Shown here piece after piece: positions 27,769-37,911 of a DNA stretch of 64,000 nt. The position numbers and the translations under genes were made by a program. The number at the start of each line of letters is the position of its first letter. Position 1 is the stretch's first letter. The stretch lies in the NCBI GenBank assembly GCA_016787265.1, contig JAEUVF010000006.1, forward strand, positions 124,001-188,000, in the 5' to 3' direction. Under the pieces are notes generated by a model. The model had not been told where the DNA came from and searched no databases. It saw nothing but the letters and a program-made list of their open reading frames with translations. Origin of the DNA: Flavipsychrobacter sp. (GTDB taxonomy: Bacteria > Bacteroidota > Bacteroidia > Chitinophagales > Chitinophagaceae).

Positions 27769-28793
27769 TACAATCCAAACATCGACTTCTTTTCTTTCAG
27801 CTTCGCTAAAGATGGGTCCATGCGGATGGCTTTTTCGCATAGGTCTTTGCCTTTATGGTCCTCCCCTTTTTTGATGTATGCGATTCCGATCATATACACA
27901 GCCCGGGCTTGCTGCGTATCAATGGCCAGCATTTTGTCCCAGGTTTCAATTGCCTGGTCGGCTTTTCCGGAATAGTAATAAGATTCTCCCAGGCTGAATA
28001 ACAACTCCAGGTCCTGAGGTTTGCGTTGCAGTACTTCCTGGTAAAGGGAAATACTTTTATCAAACTGTTTGTTTCCGTAATAAGAGTTGGCGAAATTTTC
28101 GAGGAAATCATTGCTGCGCGGATGTCCGGCTATCAGCGCCTTTTCAAACCAGGGAATGGCACGGACTTCATCCGGGATGGCGGAGTAGGTCATGGCGGCT
28201 TCATACATCCATTTGTTGTTGGTTGGATCCAGGCGGATTGCCTGCTCATAACAACCGGCCGCCCGGCGATAGTTGTTCATCTCAATATAACAACGGGCCG
28301 CAATAAAAGGCATCTGAGCAATGCTGCTGTCTTTTTTCCAGGCTTTTTCAATGGATTCCAGGCAACTGCCATAATGTTCCATTTCATAATATGCTCGTGC
28401 TGCCAGCCAATCAAGATTGGCTTTAGAGCCCATGGTCCTGGCCTGCTGCACCAGGTTGACGGTCTCCTGGAACTGCCGGGTCTGGAAATTCAGTTCCGCC
28501 AGCTGGCGCACCAATATGGTATCCTTTGGCGAAACCGCCAGTAATTTTTTGTAGGTCTCCCGGGCAATCACATAATAACGTAATTCCAGCGCCATATCAG
28601 CCAAGCCTTTCAACGCTTCCTGATTGGAATCATCAAAACTGGTAGCTTGTTTATAAGCATTGTAAGCTGGTAAATACTGGCGACGGGAAGCGGCTTCTTC
28701 TCCCTGTTGGAGATAATGGGATACACTGTCTTGTTGCGCCTGGGCAAACTGCACAACAGCAATGCATGCGAGGATGGTTATCAGCTGTTTCAT
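27768..28793 (-). CDS. exported tetratricopeptide-repeat protein
   Basis: This 341-residue protein has a clear signal peptide (MKQLITILACIAVVQFAQAQ) and no lipobox. The rest is a row of about eight 34-residue TPR units, for example the blocks around ALKGLADMALELRYYVIARE and RRAAGCYEQAIRLDPTNNKW. It is probably a periplasmic scaffold or binding protein; no enzymatic motif is present. It begins 28 bases after glgB on the same strand and may be co-transcribed with it, but the shared function is not evident. The 3' end runs into the purine-rich repeat next to argS. Confidence 0.85.
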   Translation of the reverse strand: MKQLITILACIAVVQFAQAQQDSVSHYLQQGEEAASRRQYLPAYNAYKQATSFDDSNQEALKGLADMALELRYYVIARETYKKLLAVSPKDTILVRQLAELNFQTRQFQETVNLVQQARTMGSKANLDWLAARAYYEMEHYGSCLESIEKAWKKDSSIAQMPFIAARCYIEMNNYRRAAGCYEQAIRLDPTNNKWMYEAAMTYSAIPDEVRAIPWFEKALIAGHPRSNDFLENFANSYYGNKQFDKSISLYQEVLQRKPQDLELLFSLGESYYYSGKADQAIETWDKMLAIDTQQARAVYMIGIAYIKKGEDHKGKDLCEKAIRMDPSLAKLKEKKSMFGL

Positions 28794-28821
28794 AGTAATT
28801 GGACGGTGGGCTAGAGCCCTT

Positions 28822-30777
28822 TTATTTGAGTACTACAGCCCCTAACGGAGGGAGATGCAGGTTTATTTCAAACAGTTTGTTGTTTTTATCCACCTCGGTT
28901 ACAATCGGATCCGGGTTGAAAACATTCCCTGTTCCCCAATATTCAGTTTGATTGCTGTTGAAAATCTCCTTCCATATTGATTTTCCATAGGTTACCACTT
29001 TCCAGTTCCGCCGCACTTCAGGTGTCATATTTAAAACTACTAAAATATCTTCTTCCGGCTGCTCCCCTTTCCTGCGGTATACCATTACTGATTCTGCACG
29101 ATGGTTCAGATCTATCCATTCGAATCCCCCCTGTTCAAACTGTTTTTCATAGAGTGCGGGTTCAGCCCTGAGCAAATGGCATAGGCCTTTTACGCAATTT
29201 TTCAACCCTGCATGACTGTCGAATTGCAGCAGTTCCCAGGGAAGTTCCGATTTGTAATTCCATTCCGAGGTTGAACCGAATTCATTGCCCATAAATAACA
29301 GTTTACCCCCCGGATGCGTAAACATGTAGGTGTATAATAAACGCAGGTTGGCAAACTTCTGCCATTCATCCCCCGGCATTTTATAGAGCATCGGACTTTT
29401 GCCATGTACTACTTCGTCGTGACTTAGCGGCAGCATGAAGTTTTCATCATAATAGTACATCATACTGAACGTAAACAAATCCTGGTTGAACTGTCGGAAC
29501 AGCGGATCGTTTTTGAAAAAACGCAAGGTATCATGCATCCATCCCATCATCCATTTCATTCCAAAACCGAGGCCGCCTTCAAAAGTTGGTTTGGATACTC
29601 TCGGCCAGTCTGTTGCTTCTTCTGCAATGGTCTGCACATCCGGAAAGTCTCGGAATATAGTTTCGTTGAAATCTTTGATGAATGCAATGGCTTCGAGGTT
29701 ACCATCCCCCCCGAATTCATTAGGCTCCCATTGTCCTTCGTTCCTGCTATAATTTAATTTCAGCATGGAAGAAACCGCATCTACACGGAACCCATCAATA
29801 TGAAACTGATCGAACCAGTATCGAGCATTGCTGATCAGAAAAGATTTTACTTCTCCCCTTTTGTAATTGAAAATATAGGAGTTCCAGTCGGGATGATAAC
29901 CCTTGCGCATATCTGCATACTCGTAGGTATGCGTACCATCAAACATATAGAGACCATGCGAATCATAGGGGAAATGCGAGGGTACCCAATCCAGGATTAC
30001 ACCGATTCCTGCCTGGTGAAAGGCATCAATCATTGCTTTGAATTCCTGCGGTGATCCAAATCGGGAAGTAGGTGCAAAATAACCGGTACCCTGGTAACCC
30101 CAACTGCCATCAAACGGATGTTCCATTATGGGCATGAATTCTACATGGGTAAATCCCATTTCTTTAACATAAGGTACTAATCGCGCTGTGATTTGCTCAT
30201 AGGTATTGTAGGTTTCTTCATCGTGTTTATTGGGTCTCATCCAACTGGCAAGATGCACTTCATAAACGCTCCAGGGGGCGTTCAGGGAGTTGTGCTGTTT
30301 TCGGGTTTTCATCCAGTCAGCGTCCTGCCAATGATAATTAGTATCCCATGTGATGGAGGCGGTTAAGGGTCTTTTCTCCCAGAATCTTGCAAAGGGATCT
30401 CCTTTATCCAATTCGATACCCTGGAAACCTTTGATTCGGTATTTGTAAACTTCTCCCAATCCCAGATTGGGAATAAATCCTTCCCAGACACCGCTTTTAT
30501 CCCAGCGCGGAAAGAGCTCAAATTCATTATTTTTCCAGTCGTTAAAATTGCCCTTCACTGATACACTGGTCGCATTTGGGGCCCATACGGCAAAATAAAT
30601 TCCCCAGGTTTCCAAAACCTGAATGGAATGTGATCCGAACTTTTCATAAAGCCGGTAATGCGTGCCCTGCTGAAAATTGCGTATATCCTCATCCGTTAGC
30701 AAAGAATAGTTCCAGACTTTTTGGTTAGTGTCTATAAAGTTATCTTGTTCGTAGGAAGGTCCTGGTAATGAAGACAT
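28822..30777 (-). CDS. glgB: 1,4-alpha-glucan branching enzyme
   Basis: This 651-residue GH13 enzyme introduces alpha-1,6 branches into glycogen. An N-terminal CBM48-type module (YFAVWAPNATSVSVKGNFND, about 60-150) precedes the barrel. The catalytic residues lie in DGFRVDAVSSML (nucleophile), IAEEATDWP (acid/base) and LSHDEVVHGK. The C-terminal all-beta domain ends LPPLGAVVLK. Its length is closer to the eukaryotic-type and many Bacteroidota branching enzymes than to the roughly 730-residue E. coli form. It lies about 8.5 kb from the glgA-glgC pair, separated by an unrelated plus-strand pair. Confidence 0.95.
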   Translation of the reverse strand: MSSLPGPSYEQDNFIDTNQKVWNYSLLTDEDIRNFQQGTHYRLYEKFGSHSIQVLETWGIYFAVWAPNATSVSVKGNFNDWKNNEFELFPRWDKSGVWEGFIPNLGLGEVYKYRIKGFQGIELDKGDPFARFWEKRPLTASITWDTNYHWQDADWMKTRKQHNSLNAPWSVYEVHLASWMRPNKHDEETYNTYEQITARLVPYVKEMGFTHVEFMPIMEHPFDGSWGYQGTGYFAPTSRFGSPQEFKAMIDAFHQAGIGVILDWVPSHFPYDSHGLYMFDGTHTYEYADMRKGYHPDWNSYIFNYKRGEVKSFLISNARYWFDQFHIDGFRVDAVSSMLKLNYSRNEGQWEPNEFGGDGNLEAIAFIKDFNETIFRDFPDVQTIAEEATDWPRVSKPTFEGGLGFGMKWMMGWMHDTLRFFKNDPLFRQFNQDLFTFSMMYYYDENFMLPLSHDEVVHGKSPMLYKMPGDEWQKFANLRLLYTYMFTHPGGKLLFMGNEFGSTSEWNYKSELPWELLQFDSHAGLKNCVKGLCHLLRAEPALYEKQFEQGGFEWIDLNHRAESVMVYRRKGEQPEEDILVVLNMTPEVRRNWKVVTYGKSIWKEIFNSNQTEYWGTGNVFNPDPIVTEVDKNNKLFEINLHLPPLGAVVLK

Positions 30778-30922
30778 AACGTTTCGGTTGTCTTTAAAAT
30801 TAAGGGAAATTGCGGGTAATTGGGTGTTTTTAAATTGTTGGCTTTTAACGAAGTATTAATGATCAGCGGCAACATATTGTGGAATTATTTATCAAATTTT
30901 GGCCAGCCAGCTAAACCCAACT

Positions 30923-33688
30923 ATGAGAAAATTAGTATTCGTTTGGGCTGTCCTGTTACTAAGTAATTTTGTACAGGCCCAGACTACCACCATTAAAGGA
31001 CAAATTTCAGACACCTCCGAAAAAAAACCACTTGCAACTGCTGTAGTAGCGCTTCTTTCTGCCGACTCTGTTTTATTAAAGCATACGCGAACGGATAACA
31101 ATGGAAATTTTGTATTGAAAGCAACAGAAGGAAAACCGTATCTGTTGCTGGTTAGCTATCCCAAGTTTGCAGATTTTCTGGATGTGGTGAAACCTGTTGG
31201 AGCTGAGTTCGATCTTGGAAAAATCAATCTCATAAAAAAATCTGTGCTGCTTGAAGAAGTAATTGTTTCCCAAAAAATCGGGGCGATACGCATGAAGGGG
31301 GATACACTGGAATTTCGGGCAGATAGTTTTGTAGTTCGACAGGGAGCCAATGTGGAGGAATTACTGAAACGATTACCCGGACTTCAGGTCAATCAGAAAG
31401 GAGAAATCACTGCACAGGGAGAAAGAGTACAAAAAGTACTGGTTGATGGAGAAGAATTTTTCAGTGATGACCCTGCTGTAGTAACACAGAATCTTCAGGC
31501 GGATGCCATCGAAAAAGTGCAGGTGTTTGATAAAAAAAGTGAGCAGGCCACCTTCACCGGAATCGACGATGGAGAAAAACAAAAAACCATTAATCTTACG
31601 TTGAAAGAAGATCGCAAGAAAGGTTATTTCGGGAAAGCCAAACTCAGCGGAGGTTTGCCGGATTACTTTGAAAACGAAGCAATGATCAATGCGTTTAAGG
31701 GTAAACGTAAGTTAGCTGCGTATGGTACAATGGCTAATACTGGAAAAGCGGGCTTAAGCTGGCAGGATAATGACCGGTTTGGTGGAGGTTCCAATATGGA
31801 ATACAATGAGGAAGACGGTTATTTTTATTCCTTTTCAGAGTCAGATGAATTTAATACCTGGAGCGGACAATACAATGGAGAGGGTTTACCCAAGGCCTGG
31901 ACTGCCGGAGCACATTATTCCAATAAACTGAATAGTGATAAAACACATGTAAACGGTAACTACCAGTTTTATAAGCAAAACATAGAAAACGAAGGCACGA
32001 ATACCAGCCAGTCTATTTTAGCAGATCGCTTGTTTTATAATAACAGTACCCGCAAGACTTCTACCATGAACCTGAAGCATCAGTTATCAGGTTTTTATGA
32101 TGTCAAGCTGGATTCCTTGTCCAGTTTGAAGATCAATGTAAATGGAATGCAGGGGCAGGCCAATAATGTATCAATTTTTGGTTCTGAATCATTGGGTGAT
32201 CTTGAACAACTGATAAATAACCAGGACCGCCGCCTCAGTTCCATCGGAGACCGGCAACAGATGAAAACATCCGCCATCTGGAGAAAAAAATTCATGAAAG
32301 CGGGACGAACGCTTTCTGTCAACCTGGATCAGCAATACCAGAACAATGCCACGAATGGCAATCTGTTTTCGGTAAACCGGTTCTTTGATGGAAATGGAAA
32401 TCTGACGAATACCGATACAGTGGACCAGGTGAAAAGCAATTATTCCCAATCGAATATCTGGGGTGGACGCATAGCTTATACAGAACCCTTATCCAAGAAA
32501 TGGTTTGTTGAAGCAAATTATGGATACAGGATCAATAACAGTAAAGCATTGCGCAGTTCCTTTGTGAAAGACTTTAATGGTAAGTATGAAGTGTTGGACA
32601 GCCTGTTCAGCAGTGATTACGCCTTTGATTTCAATACCCATAGTACAGGGCTCAATTTCCGTTTCAATGGTTCCAGAATCATGGCATCTTTTGGAAGTAA
32701 TATCAATTTTGCCGAATTCCGGCAGAAAGACCTGGTAAATGATACCGTGTATAAGTATGGATTTACCAACTTTTTCCCAAAAGCGAATATCCGTTTTAAA
32801 ATGGGATCCCAGCGCAATTTAAACATTCGCTACAATGGCCAAACTGCCCAGCCTACGCTGCAGCAGATACAACCGATTTTAGAGAATACGGATCCGCTTA
32901 ATATCCAGGTGGGTAATCCGAATCTAAAACAGGAATTCAGGCATAATCTTAATCTGAACATCAATGATTATAAACTATTGACGGGAAGGAATGTGTACTT
33001 CAATCTTGGTCTTAATTTTATTGATAATGCAATCAGTCGCGCTGATAATGTTGATGCCCAGGGAAGACGTCAGTTCAGTTTTGTAAATGTGGATGGGAAT
33101 TTCAATTATTACATGTATACGGGCTATTGGAAAGAACTGAAAAAAATAAAATCCAGCTTCAATTTAAGTCTTAACTGGAATGGCGGAAAGAATAACAATT
33201 TTGTGAACAATGTGAAAAACACCAATACCTATTCCTCCATGGGTGGACAGATGTCTTTTTACAAGAACAAGGAAAAGAAATATTTTATTGAGTTGTCATT
33301 TGGCCCCAATTTCACCAGAAATGTTTCCTCGCTTCGACCAGATGTAGTTACGAAATTCTGGACTACCGACTCAAGAATTGGTGGATCCATTTTCTTCCTC
33401 AAAGATTTCGAATTGAATTCCAATGCTACCTATCAATGGCGCCAGAAAACAGATGTTTTCGGAGAAGACAGAAATGTTGTTTTGTGGAATGCTTTTGTGT
33501 CTAAAAAGTTCCTGAAAAAAAAGACCGCGGAGGTTCGGTTGTCCATCAACGATATACTGAATCAGAATATCGGATTCCAGCGGAGTGCAAACAGCAACTT
33601 TATATCTGAAAATACCTACAGTACCCTTCGCCGATATTGGTTACTGGGTGTAATATGGAATTTTAGTCGTAACCCAGGTCAAAAATAA
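30923..33688 (+). CDS. outer-membrane beta-barrel protein, TonB-receptor-like
   Basis: This 921-residue protein has a signal peptide ending FVQAQ. A carboxypeptidase-regulatory-like domain follows (TIKGQISDTSEKKPLATAVV), then a plug-like region with ELLKRLPGLQVNQKGEI and VLVDGEEFF, and a long beta-barrel. It fits the 'outer membrane beta-barrel family' common in Bacteroidota. It lacks an obvious TonB box and is not followed by a SusD. The start is the ATG at 30923; a TTG eight codons earlier is also in frame but would spoil the signal peptide. It is directly followed by a GLPGLI gene, a pairing often seen in this phylum. The substrate is unknown. Confidence 0.88.
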   Translation: MRKLVFVWAVLLLSNFVQAQTTTIKGQISDTSEKKPLATAVVALLSADSVLLKHTRTDNNGNFVLKATEGKPYLLLVSYPKFADFLDVVKPVGAEFDLGKINLIKKSVLLEEVIVSQKIGAIRMKGDTLEFRADSFVVRQGANVEELLKRLPGLQVNQKGEITAQGERVQKVLVDGEEFFSDDPAVVTQNLQADAIEKVQVFDKKSEQATFTGIDDGEKQKTINLTLKEDRKKGYFGKAKLSGGLPDYFENEAMINAFKGKRKLAAYGTMANTGKAGLSWQDNDRFGGGSNMEYNEEDGYFYSFSESDEFNTWSGQYNGEGLPKAWTAGAHYSNKLNSDKTHVNGNYQFYKQNIENEGTNTSQSILADRLFYNNSTRKTSTMNLKHQLSGFYDVKLDSLSSLKINVNGMQGQANNVSIFGSESLGDLEQLINNQDRRLSSIGDRQQMKTSAIWRKKFMKAGRTLSVNLDQQYQNNATNGNLFSVNRFFDGNGNLTNTDTVDQVKSNYSQSNIWGGRIAYTEPLSKKWFVEANYGYRINNSKALRSSFVKDFNGKYEVLDSLFSSDYAFDFNTHSTGLNFRFNGSRIMASFGSNINFAEFRQKDLVNDTVYKYGFTNFFPKANIRFKMGSQRNLNIRYNGQTAQPTLQQIQPILENTDPLNIQVGNPNLKQEFRHNLNLNINDYKLLTGRNVYFNLGLNFIDNAISRADNVDAQGRRQFSFVNVDGNFNYYMYTGYWKELKKIKSSFNLSLNWNGGKNNNFVNNVKNTNTYSSMGGQMSFYKNKEKKYFIELSFGPNFTRNVSSLRPDVVTKFWTTDSRIGGSIFFLKDFELNSNATYQWRQKTDVFGEDRNVVLWNAFVSKKFLKKKTAEVRLSINDILNQNIGFQRSANSNFISENTYSTLRRYWLLGVIWNFSRNPGQK

Positions 33689-33692
33689 TCAA

Positions 33693-34442
33693 ATGAAAAA
33701 ACTAGTTGTTTTTACTGTTGCGCTTCTCGCAGGTGTAGTAAGTTTTGGCCAGGCCCGTTTCCTGGGAGCGGGTACAATTGAGTATGAACGCAGAATCAAT
33801 ATTCATCGCCAAATGGAGATGGATAATGAAGAAATGCAGAGTGATTTCTGGAAAGAATTCATGTCGAAGCAACCCCGTTTCCAGAACTCCTATTTCAACC
33901 TTGCATTTAATCAAAACAAAGGTATATACCAACCAGGCCGGGAGCCCGATAAAAAACTGGAGCCCTGGCTGTTGGGGCCTGCAAAGGAAAACACTGTATT
34001 GACAGATTATGGAAGTGGACAGCTTATCAGTCGCCGGAAAGTGTTTGAAGAAAACTTTATTGTGACTGATAGCCTGAGCCGACTGCAGTGGAAACTCAGT
34101 AGCGAAACCCGTGAAATTGCCGGTTTCGAGTGTCGTAAAGCAGTTGCTGTGATCAGTGATTCTGTTTATGTGGTGGCATTTTATACGGATGAGATCCCCG
34201 TAAGTGGCGGACCAGAATCCTTTGGCGGATTACCAGGCATGATTCTGGGCTTAGCTGTTCCACGCTTATACACCACCTGGTTTGCCACCAAGGTGGAAAT
34301 TACTGAAGCTCCTGCCTCCGCATTTAAAGTGAATGAAAAGGGCAAAAAAATTGCGGGTAAAGAATTGGCTCCTTTTCTTCAATCCACGTTCACCGATTGG
34401 GGTAAACGAGGAGAGAAATTCATCTGGTGGAGCCTTCTTTAA
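33693..34442 (+). CDS. GLPGLI family exported protein
   Basis: This 249-residue protein has a signal peptide ending SFGQA. It carries the signature that names the family, here as GGLPGMILGL (near 188-197), preceded by YTDEIPVSGGPESF. A conserved ETREIAGFECRKA segment lies in the middle. The family has no established function. Members often neighbour TonB-receptor-like barrels, as here, with only four bases between the genes. It is probably periplasmic or attached to the outer membrane through its partner. The downstream gap to the convergent amylase gene is only eight bases. Confidence 0.88.
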   Translation: MKKLVVFTVALLAGVVSFGQARFLGAGTIEYERRINIHRQMEMDNEEMQSDFWKEFMSKQPRFQNSYFNLAFNQNKGIYQPGREPDKKLEPWLLGPAKENTVLTDYGSGQLISRRKVFEENFIVTDSLSRLQWKLSSETREIAGFECRKAVAVISDSVYVVAFYTDEIPVSGGPESFGGLPGMILGLAVPRLYTTWFATKVEITEAPASAFKVNEKGKKIAGKELAPFLQSTFTDWGKRGEKFIWWSLL

Positions 34443-34450
34443 GCCAGCTC

Positions 34451-36301
34451 CTATTTTAGTTCCAGCACCAGCATTGATAAGGGGCGTAAGCTAATGGATC
34501 CTGTTAAGGAATAACTGGCTCCAGTGGGAACATCAATCCCACGGTTGAAGCCTGCTGTACGTTCCTGAAATCGTTTCCCATCAATGGTTTTGGCTTCCGT
34601 CATGGTATTCATAATACACATGATAGTCTGGTTGCCATCGTAGCGGAAATAAACATATACACCATCTTCCGGAACAAACTGCATCAGTTTGCCTGTTTGC
34701 AGCGCAGTTGATTTTTTGCGGAACTGTGCCAGGGTTCTGATATGATTGAAAATCGCATTTTCTTTCGCTGTTCGACCGGCAGCGGTAAACTTGTTTTCCT
34801 TATCACCCGGCCAACCGCCTTTAAAATCCAGCCGGACCCATCCGTCGGGATTGGTAAATCCGGTCATCAGGATTTCATTCCCATAATACAATTGAGGAAT
34901 GCCTCTGAAGGTTAATAACCAGCTCAACGCCATTTTATATTTCGCCGTATCCTCTCCTAATACACTGTAGAATCGGGCAAGGTCGTGGTTATCCAGGAAG
35001 ATTACCTGTTTCATGGGATCCTTATACATATAATCCTGCGCAGTGGTGGTATAGAGTTTGTTTACTCCGTCGGTCCACCCAAAGGGTTTGGTCAGTGATT
35101 CCTGGATACCGTAAAACAGGGTTTGAAAATCTGTAGTGCCGGGCAGGTTACTTCTAAAGGGAACATCACCCAATGTATTCTCTGTAAAATAGGCCTGGTT
35201 GGGAACGCCGTGAACCCAGGTTTCTCCAAAAATGCTAATCTTCGGATATTCATCCAGCAGGGCTTTGTTGCAACGATTCATAAAGTCGAGGTCGTTGTAG
35301 ATATAGGTATCCACCCTCCAGCCATCTACCCCGAATTCTTCTACGCTCCAGATTGCATGCTGGATGAGGAAATTCGCCACATAGGGATTGCCCTGGTTCA
35401 GGTCGGGCATCATGGGAGTGAACCAGCCATCCAGCATTTTGGTTTTATCGGCCTGGCTCGCATAGGGATCAAACAATACCTGGTCTTTGTAATTGGTTCC
35501 GGTATAGGATGGCCACTCATGCAACCAGTCTTTCATTGGCTTGTCCTGCACGAAGAAATGATAAAGCCCGGTATGATTATAGATGACATCCTGGATCAGC
35601 TTCATGCCGCGTTTATGTAACTCATCACTCAGGCGAAGGTAATCTTCGTTTGTGCCTATCCGTGGTTCTACTTTATAATGGTTGGTGATGGCATAGCCAT
35701 GCTCGGTGCGATCCGGCATATTGTTCTGCCAAACGGGTAAGCTCCAAAGAGCAGTTACACCCAGGTCCTGCAGATAGTCAAGATGATTGATGATACCTTG
35801 TAAATCGCCTCCATGGCGGTGAAAAATAGAGTCCCGGTTCAGTGTCTGATCCAGCAGACCGGGTATTTTGTCATTGGCAGGATTGCCATTGCTGAAACGA
35901 TCGGGAATCAATAAATAAACCAGGTCTTCAGAGCGAACTCCCTGCGCATAGGTGACACCGTTACCTGTACGGCGTGCTTTTAATGGCAGGCCGGCTTTCA
36001 TGGTATTCTTTCCCAGTTTACTGCTGATCTCCAGATTGCCGGGTTTGGCAGCACTGGAAACAATTAAATCGATGAATACATAATTCGGGTTTTCAGCAGT
36101 TTGTATTTTCTCCACAACAACACCCGGGTAGTCTGCAACAGTAATAACTCCTTTTCCAAAATCCTTACCATGAACCATTACCTGCACTTTCGGATTTTTC
36201 ATTCCCACCCACCAGTTGGTTGGGTAACAATTTATTTCCTGTGCAATGGCAACAAAACTTCCTAATGTAACCACCAATAAAAGACAAACTCTTTTCAACA
36301 T
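34451..36301 (-). CDS. GH13 alpha-amylase / cyclomaltodextrinase-type enzyme, exported
   Basis: This 616-residue enzyme hydrolyses alpha-1,4-glucans. The signal peptide ends FVAIAQ. An N-terminal beta domain (about 20-125, starting INCYPTNWWVGM) is of the cyclomaltodextrinase type. The barrel carries QDVIYNHTG, DGWRVDTYIYND (nucleophile Asp), IFGETWVHG (acid/base Glu) and FLDNHDLARF, followed by a C-terminal beta domain. The architecture resembles the periplasmic neopullulanase SusA. The ATG at 36301 is chosen because it gives a signal peptide; the longer frame to 36400 would overlap the transporter gene. It is the last gene of the glgA-glgC-MFS-GH13 run, 25 bases after the transporter. Confidence 0.92.
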   Translation of the reverse strand: MLKRVCLLLVVTLGSFVAIAQEINCYPTNWWVGMKNPKVQVMVHGKDFGKGVITVADYPGVVVEKIQTAENPNYVFIDLIVSSAAKPGNLEISSKLGKNTMKAGLPLKARRTGNGVTYAQGVRSEDLVYLLIPDRFSNGNPANDKIPGLLDQTLNRDSIFHRHGGDLQGIINHLDYLQDLGVTALWSLPVWQNNMPDRTEHGYAITNHYKVEPRIGTNEDYLRLSDELHKRGMKLIQDVIYNHTGLYHFFVQDKPMKDWLHEWPSYTGTNYKDQVLFDPYASQADKTKMLDGWFTPMMPDLNQGNPYVANFLIQHAIWSVEEFGVDGWRVDTYIYNDLDFMNRCNKALLDEYPKISIFGETWVHGVPNQAYFTENTLGDVPFRSNLPGTTDFQTLFYGIQESLTKPFGWTDGVNKLYTTTAQDYMYKDPMKQVIFLDNHDLARFYSVLGEDTAKYKMALSWLLTFRGIPQLYYGNEILMTGFTNPDGWVRLDFKGGWPGDKENKFTAAGRTAKENAIFNHIRTLAQFRKKSTALQTGKLMQFVPEDGVYVYFRYDGNQTIMCIMNTMTEAKTIDGKRFQERTAGFNRGIDVPTGASYSLTGSISLRPLSMLVLELK

Positions 36302-36326
36302 ATGAAAGCAATTAAAAGATATAAGA

Positions 36327-37736
36327 TCAGGATTCGGCAAGTATTCGTTTTTTCTCCTGCTGGATTTTGATCCAGCCTTCATCGTATACGAACAGTACAC
36401 TGATAGCAGCGCAAATCATGAAAAAGCCTGCCATTACGATGGCGTAGATAGGCTGACCATCGTAAATGTTTTTTACAATCCATCCGTTGACCAAACCGTT
36501 TACAATTTGAGGGAGGGTGATGAAGAAATTGAAAATACCCATGTAAATACCCAGTTTACCTGCAGGAATGGACCCTGATAAAATAACATAGGGCATAGCG
36601 AGAATACTGGCCCAGGCCAGTCCCACTCCGACCATTGAAAATTTCAACATGGTTGGATCTTTCAGGAAATAAATGGAAATCAGGCCAATGCCCCCTGCAA
36701 AAAGAGAAATTGCATGGGTCATTTTACGACCAAACTGGCGGGCTACGATAGGAAGCATCAATGCGTATACCATAGCTACGAAATTGTATACGCCAAAAGC
36801 CGAACTTACTTTATTGCCGGCTTCGTTGTATTCAACAGACTTTGAATAGTCACCCGATAATCCGTATACATGGGTGGCTACAGCATCTGTTGTAAATACC
36901 CACATGCTGAACAATGCAAACCAGCTGAAGAATTGAACCAGTCCCAATTGTTTCATGGTTCTGGGCATTTTTCCGAAATCTTTGAAAATATCGAGCAGGC
37001 TGGATTTCTCCTGGGAATGATCCGGCTTCCCGTGATATTTTTCATATTCAGCGGGTGGATATTCTTTCGAATAAAAAACAGTAATCAGGATGGCTGCCAT
37101 GAAAACGGCAGCTCCTATATAAAACGAATACTTGATATTATCCGCTACACCGGATGCGCCGGCTTCTTTACTAAATCCGGATTCAGCAAGAAATTCCGGT
37201 AGTATGGACCCCACCACGGCACCCAGCCCGATTAAAAAAGTCTGGATACTGAACCCCAGCGTACTTTGTTTGTCCGACAAATTATCCGCCACCAGGGCCC
37301 TGAAGGGCTCCATCGCGATATTAAAGGAAGCATCCATCACCATCACCATACCGGCACCAATCCAGAGTGCGGGGATCAGTCCGGCCAGGCTGCCGGAGTT
37401 TGGCAAAAAAATCAATGCTATGGAGGATAAAATCGCGCCGGCTAAAAAATATGGTTTCCGACGGCCCACCCGGTTCCAGGTTCGGTCGCTGTAATGCCCG
37501 ATGATAGGTTGAACGATCATTCCTACAACGGGTGCTACCAGCCAGAAGGCGGGCAGGTGTTCTACATCTGCCCCGAAAGAGCGAAGTATCCGGCTGGTAT
37601 TGCCATTCTGTAAGGCGAAGCCAAATTGAATTCCCAGGAAGCCAAAACTCATCGTTACAATCTGGGCAATGGAAAGCGCAGGTTTAGGGATTAATCCCGA
37701 TTTAGGTTTCCCGCTTTGGGGAGCCGTTATCGCCAT
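36327..37736 (-). CDS. MFS maltose/disaccharide transporter (SLC45-like)
   Basis: This 469-residue inner-membrane protein has about twelve spans. Its first region, MSFGFLGIQFGFALQNGNTS, and the loop YSDRTWNRVGRRKPYFL are typical of the sucrose/maltose:proton symporter-like branch found in bacterial maltose loci. The start at 37736 (MAITAPQSG) is used because the upstream extension is encoded by a simple repeat array and is not protein-like. It follows glgC after a 175-base gap filled by a repeat hairpin and precedes the exported amylase by 25 bases. It should import maltose or short maltodextrins for use by the glucanotransferase. Confidence 0.87.
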   Translation of the reverse strand: MAITAPQSGKPKSGLIPKPALSIAQIVTMSFGFLGIQFGFALQNGNTSRILRSFGADVEHLPAFWLVAPVVGMIVQPIIGHYSDRTWNRVGRRKPYFLAGAILSSIALIFLPNSGSLAGLIPALWIGAGMVMVMDASFNIAMEPFRALVADNLSDKQSTLGFSIQTFLIGLGAVVGSILPEFLAESGFSKEAGASGVADNIKYSFYIGAAVFMAAILITVFYSKEYPPAEYEKYHGKPDHSQEKSSLLDIFKDFGKMPRTMKQLGLVQFFSWFALFSMWVFTTDAVATHVYGLSGDYSKSVEYNEAGNKVSSAFGVYNFVAMVYALMLPIVARQFGRKMTHAISLFAGGIGLISIYFLKDPTMLKFSMVGVGLAWASILAMPYVILSGSIPAGKLGIYMGIFNFFITLPQIVNGLVNGWIVKNIYDGQPIYAIVMAGFFMICAAISVLFVYDEGWIKIQQEKKRILAES

Positions 37737-37796
37737 AGCAATCGTTTTATAATGTGTAAGTTCTACACAACGTTCGAAAATAAGGAAAAAAGACGA

Positions 37797-37911
37797 GTAG
37801 TGAAAAGTGAAAGGTGAAAAGTGAAAGGTGAAAAGTGAAATAAGAAAGGTGAAAAAAGCCCCCGCATTCAGGAAACCCTTTTCACCTTTCACTTTTCACC
37901 TTTCACTTCTT
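37797..37911. repeat. GTGAAAAGTGAAAGG array with inverted half, between glgC and MFS
   Basis: About four tandem copies of GTGAAAAGTGAAAGGTGAAA-type words (37800-37855) face an inverted set, TTTTCACCTTTCACTTTTC and similar (37878-37911), across a GC-rich centre. Together they can fold into a long purine-rich hairpin after the glgC stop. Similar words occur at other gene ends in the window (23272, 43410, 43673, 60553). Confidence 0.8.

Noticed and set aside
35123..35620. 165-codon plus-strand open frame
   Set aside because: Antisense to the GH13 amylase, whose catalytic motifs are intact.
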